Assembly (NCBI RefSeq): GCF_000718095.1
Contig: NZ_JOEI01000018.1
Coordinates: 124,001-188,000, forward strand
Direction of reading: 5' to 3'
Source of the DNA: Streptomyces scopuliridis RB72
GTDB taxonomy: Bacteria; Actinomycetota; Actinomycetes; Streptomycetales; Streptomycetaceae
DNA: 64,000 bases
In this document: positions 1-11,463 of the stretch, in pieces
How the letters are laid out: each line of letters begins with the position of its first letter
How positions within the stretch are numbered: position 1 is the first letter of the stretch
The notes under the pieces: generated by a model
The model's database searches: none
Seen by the model: the letters and a program-made list of their open reading frames with translations, nothing else
What the model was told of the DNA's origin: nothing
Translations under genes and position numbers: made by a program

Positions 1-690
1 AAGAAGGAAGTCACCACGCGGATCGCGGCGCGCGACGGCCGGGTGCTGCTCTTCCTGGACACCAAGCGGTCGGTGGACCGGCTGGTCAAGCGGCTGCTGG
101 CGAGCGGCGTACGGGCCTCGGGGCTGCACGGCGGCCGTTCGCAGCCGCAGCGCAACCGGACGCTGGAACAGTTCAAGACCGGTCTGGTCACCTGCCTCGT
201 CGCGACGAATGTCGCGGCCCGCGGCATCCATGTCGACGATCTCGACCTGGTCGTGAACGTGGACCCGCCGGTCGATCACAAGGACTATCTGCACCGCGGC
301 GGACGCACCGCCAGGGCGGGGGAGTCCGGCAGTGTCGTGACGCTCGTACTGCCCGAGCAGCGGCGCGAGATGACGCGGCTGATGTCGGACGCGGGGATCG
401 CGCCCCGGTCCGCGCGGATCAAGTCCACGGACGAGGAGCTGGCGGCGCTCACCGGCGCGCGGGTGCCCTCCGGGGTGGCCGTCACCATAGAGGTGCCGCA
501 GCAGCCCGTCCAGGCGAAGCCGAAGACGCGCGCGTCGCGTCCGGCGAGGAAGAACACCGGCGGGGGCTCGGGCGGAGGCTCGGGCGCCGGGGGTGGCGCG
601 GCCCGTCTCGGCGGTGCGTCGCGCGGCAGCCGCGGCCGTCGAGGCCGTCCGGACCGGGGCGCCGAGGGCGGACGCCGCACCGCCGCCTGA
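1..690 (+). CDS. DEAD/DEAH-box RNA helicase, C-terminal part (5' end outside window)
   Basis: The frame is open from base 1, so the gene starts upstream of the window and only its last 229 residues are here. The helicase C-terminal (RecA2) domain shows motif V, ATNVAARGIHV, near base 202 and motif VI, HRGGRTARAG, near base 292. Together they place it in superfamily 2 DEAD-box ATP-dependent RNA helicases, which unwind RNA duplexes in the cytoplasm. The domain is followed by a Lys/Arg- and Gly/Ser-rich tail of about 60 residues, typical of the RNA-binding tails of actinobacterial DEAD-box proteins. Substrate and ATPase motifs I-III cannot be judged. A hairpin follows the stop. Confidence 0.9.
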   Translation, partial: KKEVTTRIAARDGRVLLFLDTKRSVDRLVKRLLASGVRASGLHGGRSQPQRNRTLEQFKTGLVTCLVATNVAARGIHVDDLDLVVNVDPPVDHKDYLHRGGRTARAGESGSVVTLVLPEQRREMTRLMSDAGIAPRSARIKSTDEELAALTGARVPSGVAVTIEVPQQPVQAKPKTRASRPARKNTGGGSGGGSGAGGGAARLGGASRGSRGRRGRPDRGAEGGRRTAA

Positions 691-734
691 AGCGGACGTA
701 CGTAGTTTTACGCACGACGTCCCACGCACGAAGA

Positions 735-777
735 ACGGAAGCCCGGTGCCGCGCTCGGCGCGCCGCCGGGCTTCCGT
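735..777 (+). terminator. Hairpin terminator after the helicase gene
   Basis: Arms ACGGAAGCCCGG and CCGGGCTTCCGT pair perfectly over 12 bp around a GC-rich loop, 45 bases after the helicase stop. There is no strong T tract, as is usual in Streptomyces. Confidence 0.65.
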
Positions 778-906
778 ACGTCCAGGCCAGGGGGCCACGA
801 ATGGGGTGTACGGGGCGCTACGTTGGCGGGCCGGTTGGTTAACTTCCTGGAAATTCCGCACAGTTGTTATTGACGTGTACGCGTCTACGCGCGTCATCAT
901 GGGGGC

Positions 907-1296
907 ATGCGAATTCCCCCACGGATCGCCACCCTCGGTGGCATCGCCGCTCTGGCCTCCACCCTCCTCGTCGGCGGAGTCACCGCCACCGCTACCGCCG
1001 CCCCCACCGCGGTCGGCAGCATCTGCTACTCCAGGCTGCCCGTCCAGGCCCATGACACCCTCGACCTCATCGACGCGGGCGGGCCGTTCCCGTACCCGCA
1101 GGACGGTGGCGTCTTCCAGAACCGGGAAGGCATCCTGCCGAGCCAGTCGACCGGCTACTACCACGAGTACACCGTCAAGACGCCCGGCTCCTCGACCCGC
1201 GGCGCGCGCCGCATCGTCACGGGCAACAAGACCAATGAGGACTACTACACCGCCGACCACTACGCGTCGTTCTCGCTCGTCAACTACAGCTGCTGA
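907..1296 (+). CDS. Secreted guanyl-specific ribonuclease, RNase Sa family
   Basis: 129 residues: a signal peptide of about 32 residues ending in an Ala/Thr-rich stretch, then a mature domain of about 97 residues that closely resembles Streptomyces aureofaciens RNase Sa. The match includes the segments TLDLID, GPFPYPQDG, VFQNRE, YYHEYTV and DHYASFSL. The catalytic Glu (in NRE), Arg (in TRGARR) and His (in DHY) of the family are present. So are the two cysteines, near both mature ends, that form the conserved disulfide. The enzyme cleaves RNA after G outside the cell. A TTGACG hexamer at 870-875 suggests a promoter very close to the start codon. A barstar-type inhibitor gene begins 38 bases downstream. 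Confidence 0.93.
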   Translation: MRIPPRIATLGGIAALASTLLVGGVTATATAAPTAVGSICYSRLPVQAHDTLDLIDAGGPFPYPQDGGVFQNREGILPSQSTGYYHEYTVKTPGSSTRGARRIVTGNKTNEDYYTADHYASFSLVNYSC

Positions 1297-1334
1297 CCGG
1301 TCGTCGACCGGAACCGGAAGGTAACCTCCGTCCC

Positions 1335-1721
1335 ATGACGGTGACGTATGTGATCGACGGGGCGGAGGTCACCGGCCTCGAAAGCTTCTGGCAGGTGATC
1401 GGCGCGGCCGTGAACGGGCCCGGCGGATACTTCGGGAGCAATCTCGACGCGCTCGCCGACTGTCTGCGCGGCGGGTACGGAACGCCGGACGACGGCGACT
1501 TCGTCATCGAATGGCGCCGGCACGAACTCTCGCGCCGCGCACTCGGCCAGGAAGAGACCGTGCGTACGCTCCAGCGGCGGCTGGAGCGTGCGCACCCTGA
1601 CAACAGGGCCGCCATCCAAGGGCGGTTGGACGCCGTCCGGGCCGGCGGTGGTCCGACCGTCTTCGACGAACTGGTGCGACTGATCGAGGAAGAGGCGCCC
1701 GGGGTGCTCCGGCTCCTCTGA
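1335..1721 (+). CDS. Barstar-family ribonuclease inhibitor
   Basis: 128 residues, no signal peptide. It shows the barstar pattern: a short N-terminal strand, then the helix-turn FWQVIGAAVNGP, then the segment GYFGSNLDALADCLRGGYG, in which barstar-type proteins contact the nuclease active site. By family it binds and blocks a guanyl-specific RNase inside the cell. Lying directly after an RNase Sa-type gene on the same strand, it is the obvious immunity partner for that enzyme; the pairing is inferred from position. TAACCT at 1322-1327, 7 bases before ATG, may be a -10 element giving a leaderless transcript separate from the RNase mRNA. Confidence 0.88.
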   Translation: MTVTYVIDGAEVTGLESFWQVIGAAVNGPGGYFGSNLDALADCLRGGYGTPDDGDFVIEWRRHELSRRALGQEETVRTLQRRLERAHPDNRAAIQGRLDAVRAGGGPTVFDELVRLIEEEAPGVLRLL

Positions 1722-1752
1722 AAACGCTTAAAACGCCAGGCCGAACGGCCCG

Positions 1753-3282
1753 TCAGCGGCGGCGCGGGAGTGTCCGCTCCAGGCGCCGTCGCTCCGGGCC
1801 GTGCGGTACGTACCGCACGGCCTCCAGCGCCGTCCTGCGCGCGTATCCCTCCGGGTCTTCGTCCCCGAGGATCCGGGCCAGCGCGTCGACCGCGCGCGGA
1901 TCGCGGCGGGCCGCCAGCCCCTTGGCCGCCTCGGCTGCCGTATGCGCGTCCGGGTCGTTCAGCCGGGCCGCCAGCGCCTCGCGCAGCTCGCGTGTGTCCG
2001 CGTCCAGGCCCGCCAGCGCCACGACCGCGCGGGCCCTGACCGACGCGTCCGCGTCCCTGCTCAGCAGCGTCAGCGCCCAGAGCGCGTCGCCGTCATCACC
2101 CGGTACGAGCCCGGTCAGCGCGAGGGCCGCCCGGCGGCGTACCCCGGAGTCCGGGTGGCCGGTGTGGCGCAGGATCTCCGGGAGCGCGTCCGGGTCGCCG
2201 TACTGGCCGAGCGCCACCACGACCGCGCGGACCAGCTCCGGTTCCACGGCGTGCCGGGACAGTTCGCGCAGCAGGGGCACCGCGCGCGCGGCGAACGGAC
2301 TCTCCCCGTCCGCCGCGCCCAGCCGCGCCAGCACATCGGCGGCGAAGGCCCGCCGCAGCGGCTCGTCGCTCGCGCACCACGCGGCGGCGGCCTGAAACGT
2401 CTCCTCGTCGCCGCGCCGCCACAGCGCGGACACCGCCTCCGTCCAGTCGTCCCTGCCGGGGTCCCCGCAGTGCAGGGCCCGCCCCGCCAGCTCCTCGTAG
2501 GGCGTCGGAATGCCCAACTCCGTTTCGAGTATCGTCGCGACGGCGGCGTGCCCGGTCTGCTGCTCGCGGCCGGCCACCGGCTCGCCGTCCCGCAGCAGTT
2601 CGACGACGACGGTCTCCGAGCCGTCCTCCTCGATCCGGCGCACCACCGTCTCGTAGCCGTCGCCGTAGGCGCTCAGCAGCCCGGCCCGCAGCTCCTGTTC
2701 CACATCGCGGGTCAGCCAGCGCCGCGCCTCGGCGAGCGCCGTGTCGCGCGTCCGCGCGTACACCCCGTCCGGCGCGCCCGCGCCGTAGCGCAGCAGGACC
2801 CGCACGGCGGGCGCGGACCCGCGGCGGGCGGCCAGCAGCAGCGGCGGCTCGCCGCCGGGGCCCGGCAGATCGGGGTCGGCGCCGTACTCCAGCAGCGCTT
2901 CGACGGTGTCCGCGAAGCCCTGTACGACCGCCCAGGCGACCGCCGTGAAGCCGAACTCCTCGCGGCCGTCGGGCGGCGCGCCGGCGGCGAGCAGCGCACG
3001 GACGACCTCGGTGTGCCCGCCGCAGGCCGCCCCGCACAGCGGCAGATCTCCGCCGTCCCGGCCGCTGGCCCGGCGGGGGTCGGCGCCCGCCGTGAGCAGC
3101 AGCCGTACGAGACCCGGCTCGTCGCTGACCGCCGCGCGGTAGAGGATCGTTTCGCCGTCCCCGTCGGCCGACTCGGCGGATACGCCGGCGCGCAGCAGCC
3201 GTACCACCGTGTCGTCGGCGCCGCCGCCGACCGCCGCGAACAGCTCGTCGACGCCCGCGCCCGCTGTCGGCTCATTCGTCAT
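1753..3282 (-). CDS. Ankyrin-repeat/HEAT-repeat protein
   Basis: 509 residues, no signal peptide or membrane segment. The N-terminal 190 residues are ankyrin repeats, with the recurring pattern of a conserved Ala-Ala turn followed by VRLLLTAGADP, VRALLAAGAPP and VEALLEYGADP. Residues 190-300 are a linker without a recognised domain. The C-terminal 200 residues are HEAT/PBS-type helical repeats, with recurring segments such as PEILRHTGHPDSGVRRRAALALTG split by short turns. Both repeat types mediate protein-protein contacts; no catalytic motif is visible and no partner can be named. The ATG lies 65 bases from the neighbouring zinc-peptidase-like gene, which is on the same strand and probably upstream in the same transcript. 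Confidence 0.75.
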   Translation of the reverse strand: MTNEPTAGAGVDELFAAVGGGADDTVVRLLRAGVSAESADGDGETILYRAAVSDEPGLVRLLLTAGADPRRASGRDGGDLPLCGAACGGHTEVVRALLAAGAPPDGREEFGFTAVAWAVVQGFADTVEALLEYGADPDLPGPGGEPPLLLAARRGSAPAVRVLLRYGAGAPDGVYARTRDTALAEARRWLTRDVEQELRAGLLSAYGDGYETVVRRIEEDGSETVVVELLRDGEPVAGREQQTGHAAVATILETELGIPTPYEELAGRALHCGDPGRDDWTEAVSALWRRGDEETFQAAAAWCASDEPLRRAFAADVLARLGAADGESPFAARAVPLLRELSRHAVEPELVRAVVVALGQYGDPDALPEILRHTGHPDSGVRRRAALALTGLVPGDDGDALWALTLLSRDADASVRARAVVALAGLDADTRELREALAARLNDPDAHTAAEAAKGLAARRDPRAVDALARILGDEDPEGYARRTALEAVRYVPHGPERRRLERTLPRRR

Positions 3283-3347
3283 GCTTCGACCCTACGTTCG
3301 CCCGGGTTCCGCCGTCGCCCGGGATACGGGAGGCGAGGCCCGCCCGC

Positions 3348-4250
3348 TCAGGTGTCGCAGTCCAGCACGCTCCCGCACAGTCCGCACCGCGCCCGCACCC
3401 GGCCGCGGACCGGCACCCGGATGCGCTGGAGGCAGGTGGGGCAGGGGAACGAGACGCGCAGCCCGTCCGCCAGCCGCTCGAAGGCGTACGGCGCGTACGG
3501 CGCGGCGGGGACGGGCGTGGCGCCCGCGTGGTCCAGCGCGTAACGGCGGTCCTTGGCGTAGCGGTGCCGGCCCGACCAGCCGGCGGTCGTCAGCGGCGGC
3601 TGCTGCTCGTCACGCAGCGACTGCGCCCGTCCTTTCGTATACGACGTGTACCCCTGCGGGCTGGTGAACCAGATCCGGGGGTCCTCGTCGAACACGAGCG
3701 CGCGCTTCGCCAGGACGTAGCCGAACTCCTCGGGGGTGAGATAGCCGAGTTTCTGGCTGGAATCGCGGTCCTCGCGGTAGGCGTCCAGAAGCAGCCAGCC
3801 CGCGCCCAGATAGGTCGTGGCGGTGTCGGTGAGGATCTCGTTGTCGCGGGTGCCGGGGAAGGAGAGGCCGAGACGGTGCAGCAGGACATGGGTGATCTCG
3901 TGGGCGAGCGCCGCGCCGATGTCCCTGCGATGGGTACGGAAGCGGTTGTTCAGCTCGATGAAGTACTCCGGCCCGGCGGTCAGCTCGACATTCGCCGCGT
4001 GCTCCATGTCGCGGAAGCTCACGATCACGCGCGCGTCCGGCAGCCGCAGCTGCTGGACCAGGACGTGGGCCACGCGCTGGGTGCCCAGATAGAGATCGTC
4101 CACGTCGGAGAAGGCGACATCGGCGGGGGCCACGCTGGTGGGGTACGCGCGGATTCCGTCGGCCGAGAGCCGCCGGTAGAGCGCTGTGATGGCCGCGCGC
4201 GCCGTGTCGAGATGCGGGTAGCCGTGCTGGACCTCGCCGCCGTTCGTCAC
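3348..4250 (-). CDS. HEXXH zinc-peptidase-like protein with C-terminal zinc ribbon
   Basis: 300 residues from a GTG start. Residues 117-121 are HEITH inside a hydrophobic helix, the zinc-binding signature of metallopeptidases. DNEILTD about 17 residues further on could supply the third ligand. The last 35 residues form a zinc ribbon with two CxxC pairs (CPTC and CGLC). There is no signal peptide, so it probably acts in the cytoplasm. I do not recognise a named family, and peptidase activity is an inference from the motif. The next gene in the same direction, 65 bases on, is the ankyrin/HEAT protein, which suggests the two are used together. Confidence 0.7.
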   Translation of the reverse strand: MTNGGEVQHGYPHLDTARAAITALYRRLSADGIRAYPTSVAPADVAFSDVDDLYLGTQRVAHVLVQQLRLPDARVIVSFRDMEHAANVELTAGPEYFIELNNRFRTHRRDIGAALAHEITHVLLHRLGLSFPGTRDNEILTDTATTYLGAGWLLLDAYREDRDSSQKLGYLTPEEFGYVLAKRALVFDEDPRIWFTSPQGYTSYTKGRAQSLRDEQQPPLTTAGWSGRHRYAKDRRYALDHAGATPVPAAPYAPYAFERLADGLRVSFPCPTCLQRIRVPVRGRVRARCGLCGSVLDCDT

Positions 4251-4382
4251 GTCCGTACCCCCTGCGTCCCGCGGCTCCGCGTCCGGTATTCCCCCGCGCG
4301 GGACGGCCCGGGCCCGCTCGCCTCAACTGTACGGGGGCACCCCGGGCGCCGGAGGGGCACGCCCGGCGGGCGCGTCCGTTCA

Positions 4383-4450
4383 GCGGACGGCGCGTCTGAT
4401 CGGTGGACGGCCTGTCTGACCGGCGGACGGCACGTCCGATCAGAGGACAG
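4383..4450 (+). repeat. 20-bp tandem repeat in the 378-bp gene-free stretch before the trypsin gene
   Basis: Three consecutive 20-base units start at 4383, 4403 and 4423. They share the core GGACGG, then GTCTGA or GTCCGA, and a fourth, decayed unit starts at 4443 with GAGGACAG. A partial related unit may precede them near 4368. The rest of 4251-4628 holds the trypsin promoter and an untranslated leader, with no other gene. The spacing of two helical turns would suit a protein binding on one face of the DNA, but no regulator is identified. Confidence 0.7.
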
Positions 4451-4491
4451 TGGCCGACAGCTGGCCCTGTCGGGTGGCCGAAAGCAGGTTC

Positions 4492-4521
4492 TTGTGGCGT
4501 GGCTGATCCCCTCCGCATAAT
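4492..4521 (+). promoter_or_regulatory. Predicted promoter of the trypsin gene
   Basis: TTGTGG at 4492-4497 and CATAAT at 4516-4521 are separated by 18 bases, a good match to the principal sigma-factor consensus. Transcription would start near 4528, leaving a leader of about 100 bases. Confidence 0.55.
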
Positions 4522-4574
4522 CCGGATCACGCTTTCTTGTCGGGCTCATGCCAGCGCTACGCAACGCGCGTTGA

Positions 4575-8592
<4,018 letters not shown>

Positions 8593-8661
8593 CAGCCCCC
8601 GCCGCACGTGCGCTCAGAGCGCAATGAACCCTGATGCGCCGCTCGCGGCACATCGGGCAGC

Positions 8662-11196
8662 ATGGCCCCCATGTCCGTACTGACGCGCGACGAAGCGCAG
8701 ACCCGAGCCCAGTTCCTCGATGTCCACCGGTACACGATCGCACTCGATCTGACCACCGGCGAGGACACCTTCGACTCCCGCACCGTCATAAAGTTCACCG
8801 CTCAGGCTGCCGGAGACACCTTCGTCGAACTCAAGCCCGCCACCCTGCGCTCCGTCACGCTCGACGGCCGGCCGCTCGACCCGGCGGCGCTCGCCGGGAA
8901 CCGGCTCCCGCTCACCGGGCTCACCGCCGGGGAACACGAGCTGCGCGTCGACGCCGCGATGCGGTACTCCCGTACCGGCGAGGGCATGCACCGCTTCACC
9001 GACCCCGCCGACGGCGAGACCTACGTCTACACCCAGCTGTTCATGGACGACGTCCAGCGGGTCTTCGCGGCCTTCGACCAGCCCGATCTCAAAGCCGTCT
9101 TCGAGCTGACCGTCACCGCGCCCGAGCAGTGGACCGTCCTCGGCAACGGCGTCGCCACCCGGACCGAAGGGCGCCACTGGACCCTCGCCGCCACCCCGCT
9201 CATCTCCACCTACCTCGTCGCGGTCGCCGCCGGACCCTGGCACTCCGTACGCACCGAACACGCCGGGCTGCCCTTCGGCATCCACTGCCGGCGCTCCCTC
9301 GCGCCCTACCTCGACGCCGACGCCGACGAGATCCTCGACATCACCCGCGCCTGCTACGACCGGTACCACGAGAAGTTCACCGAGCCGTACCCCTTCGACT
9401 CGTACGACCAGGCGTTCGTCCCCGAGTTCAACGCCGGCGCCATGGAGAACCCCGGACTCGTCACCTTCCGCGACGAGTTCGTCTACCGCTCCGCCGTCAC
9501 CGACACCGAGCGCCAGACCCGCGCCATGGTGATCGCCCACGAGATGGCCCACATGTGGTTCGGGGACCTCGTCACCCTCGCCTGGTGGGACGACATCTGG
9601 CTGAACGAGTCCTTCGCCGAGTACATGGGCTACCAGACCCTCACCGAAGCCACCCTCGCGGGGTCTGGGGGGAATCCCCCCAGAAAATGGGGCTCCGACA
9701 CCTGGGTCGACTTCGCCATCGGCCGCAAATCCTGGGGGTACGACGCCGACCAGCGGCCCTCCACCCACCCCGTCGCCCCCGACCCCGACGCCGTCCCCGA
9801 CACCGCCTCCGCGCTGCTCAACTTCGACGGCATCTCCTACGCCAAGGGCGCCTCCGCGCTGCGCCAGCTCGTCGCCTGGCTCGGCGAGAAGGACTTCCTC
9901 GCCGGCATCAACACCCACTTCGCCCGGCACAAGTTCGCCAACGCCACCCTCGCCGACTTCATCGACTCCCTCGCCCAGGCCACCGACCGCGACGTACACG
10001 CCTGGGCCGGGCAGTGGCTGCGCACCACCGGCGTCGACACCCTCACCCCCCGGATCTCCGGCACCGACACCGGCTGGACCCTCGACGTCGTACGCGACGG
10101 CAGCCGCCCGCACCGCGTCACCGTCGGCGCGTACGACCTCGACCGCGCCGACCCGGCCCGGCTGACCCGGCGCGACCTCCTCGCACTCGACCTGCCGCTG
10201 ACCGAGCCCGTCACCGCGGCCGGGCACCGCCCCGACCTCGTCGTCCTCAACGACGGCGATCTGACCTACGCCAAGGTCCGCCTCGACGCCGTGTCCTGGG
10301 ACACCGCGCTGCGCGCCCTCTCCGGTGTCCCCGACCCGCTGACCCGCGCCGTCATCTGGAACGCCGCCCGCGACATGGTCCGCGACGGCGAGCTCGCCCC
10401 CACCGCCTATCTGGACGCCGCCCGTGTCCATCTGCCGCGTGAGACGGACCTCGCCGTCGTCCAGGGCGTCCTGGACTTCGCCGCCCTTCAGATCACCGAC
10501 CGCTATCTGTCCGACACGGACCGCCCCGCCGCGCTCGCCACCCTCACCGCGATCTCCCGCGACCTGATCCGCCGCACCGAGGATGGCGAGGACCCCGGGC
10601 TGCGCCTCACCGCCGTACGCCACTTCATCGACGCCGCCGGCCGGCCCGGCGCCCTCCTGGAATGGCTGGAATCAGGCAGTGTCCCCGGCGGCCCCGAGCT
10701 CGACCCCGAACTCCGCTGGCGTGTCCTCACCCGGCTCGCCGTCCTCGGCGCCGTCGACCCCGACGTCATCGACGCCGAGCTCGAACGCGACCCCAGCGCC
10801 ACCGGCCAGGAAGGCGCCGCCCGCTGCCACGCCGCCCTGCCCGACCCGGAGGCCAAGGCCCGCGCGTGGGCCGGGCTCTTCGAGACCGACAACCTCTCCA
10901 ACTACCTCTTCACCGCCATCGCCAAGGGTTTCTGGCAGCCCGAACAGGCCGCGCTGGTACGGGAGTACGTGCCCCGCTACTACGCCGACGCCGTCGCACT
11001 CGCCGACCGGCGCGGACCGGCCATCGCCGACGCGGCCGGCCGCCACGCCTTCCCGCTGTACGCCGTCGACGAGGAGTCACTGCGCCTCGGCCGGAAGTGC
11101 CTGGACAGCGCGGAGATGATCCCGGCGCTGCGCCGCAAGCTCGCCGACCAGCTCGACGACCTGCACCGGGCGCTGCGGGTCCGTACCGCCTCCTGA
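8662..11196 (+). CDS. pepN: Aminopeptidase N, M1 family zinc peptidase
   Basis: 844 residues; a second ATG at 8671 is an equally plausible start. Domain order is the M1 N-terminal beta domain (1-200), the thermolysin-like domain with exopeptidase motif GAMEN (259-263) and zinc site HEMAH (293-297) with Glu316, and a helical C-terminal domain. It removes N-terminal residues from peptides in the cytoplasm. Residues about 332-344 (LAGSGGNPPRKWG) do not fit the family alignment as I know it and are encoded by a palindromic insert. The insert lies 16 residues after the third zinc ligand and keeps the frame. It is probably co-expressed with the chorismate mutase gene 69 bases upstream. Confidence 0.95.
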   Translation: MAPMSVLTRDEAQTRAQFLDVHRYTIALDLTTGEDTFDSRTVIKFTAQAAGDTFVELKPATLRSVTLDGRPLDPAALAGNRLPLTGLTAGEHELRVDAAMRYSRTGEGMHRFTDPADGETYVYTQLFMDDVQRVFAAFDQPDLKAVFELTVTAPEQWTVLGNGVATRTEGRHWTLAATPLISTYLVAVAAGPWHSVRTEHAGLPFGIHCRRSLAPYLDADADEILDITRACYDRYHEKFTEPYPFDSYDQAFVPEFNAGAMENPGLVTFRDEFVYRSAVTDTERQTRAMVIAHEMAHMWFGDLVTLAWWDDIWLNESFAEYMGYQTLTEATLAGSGGNPPRKWGSDTWVDFAIGRKSWGYDADQRPSTHPVAPDPDAVPDTASALLNFDGISYAKGASALRQLVAWLGEKDFLAGINTHFARHKFANATLADFIDSLAQATDRDVHAWAGQWLRTTGVDTLTPRISGTDTGWTLDVVRDGSRPHRVTVGAYDLDRADPARLTRRDLLALDLPLTEPVTAAGHRPDLVVLNDGDLTYAKVRLDAVSWDTALRALSGVPDPLTRAVIWNAARDMVRDGELAPTAYLDAARVHLPRETDLAVVQGVLDFAALQITDRYLSDTDRPAALATLTAISRDLIRRTEDGEDPGLRLTAVRHFIDAAGRPGALLEWLESGSVPGGPELDPELRWRVLTRLAVLGAVDPDVIDAELERDPSATGQEGAARCHAALPDPEAKARAWAGLFETDNLSNYLFTAIAKGFWQPEQAALVREYVPRYYADAVALADRRGPAIADAAGRHAFPLYAVDEESLRLGRKCLDSAEMIPALRRKLADQLDDLHRALRVRTAS
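9664..9684. repeat. Palindrome inside pepN
   Basis: TCTGGGGGG and CCCCCCAGA pair perfectly around AAT, flanked by GGGG on the left and AAAATGGGG on the right. The form resembles short GC-rich palindromic repeats I know from Streptomyces intergenic DNA. Here it lies within a coding frame and adds about 11 codons. Confidence 0.65.
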
Positions 11197-11199
11197 CCG

Positions 11200-11266
11200 C
11201 TCCGCCGCCGGTTCCGGGCCGCCGCCGGTTCCGTCCGGGGCCGGTTCCGGTCCGGGGCCGGTGGCC
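11200..11266. repeat. CCGGTTCCGG-type tandem repeat after pepN
   Basis: The stretch repeats CCGGTTCC followed by GGGCCG or GTCCGGGG about three times just after the pepN stop. The remaining bases to 11463 show no gene. No iron-box sequence of the DmdR/IdeR type is seen before the N-hydroxylase gene. Confidence 0.5.
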
Positions 11267-11463
11267 GATCCGCCCGTGATCCGGCGTACGCCTACACGCT
11301 CACCCGCGTCGCGCACGCCGGATCCGCGAGCGTTTTCAGCCGACTTCCCGCGTCCTTCGCCGGGCGCCAATACCCCTCGCGGGCGGGCTCGTTGTGCTTC
11401 GTAGGCACCACCACCAACCCCGGACCTCCCGGGTGCCCGACTCGTGGAAGGCAGCACCCGCCG

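Noticed and set aside
4383..4450. CRISPR or replication origin iterons
   Set aside because: Contiguous 20-bp repeats with no spacers, no DnaA boxes and no replication genes nearby.
8614..10623. 669-codon open frame opposite pepN
   Set aside because: Gly/Val-rich low-complexity translation without motifs, exactly antisense to pepN.
11197..11463. Iron-regulated DmdR box before the N-hydroxylase
   Set aside because: No sequence resembling the TTAGGTTAGGCTAACCTAA-type box is present.
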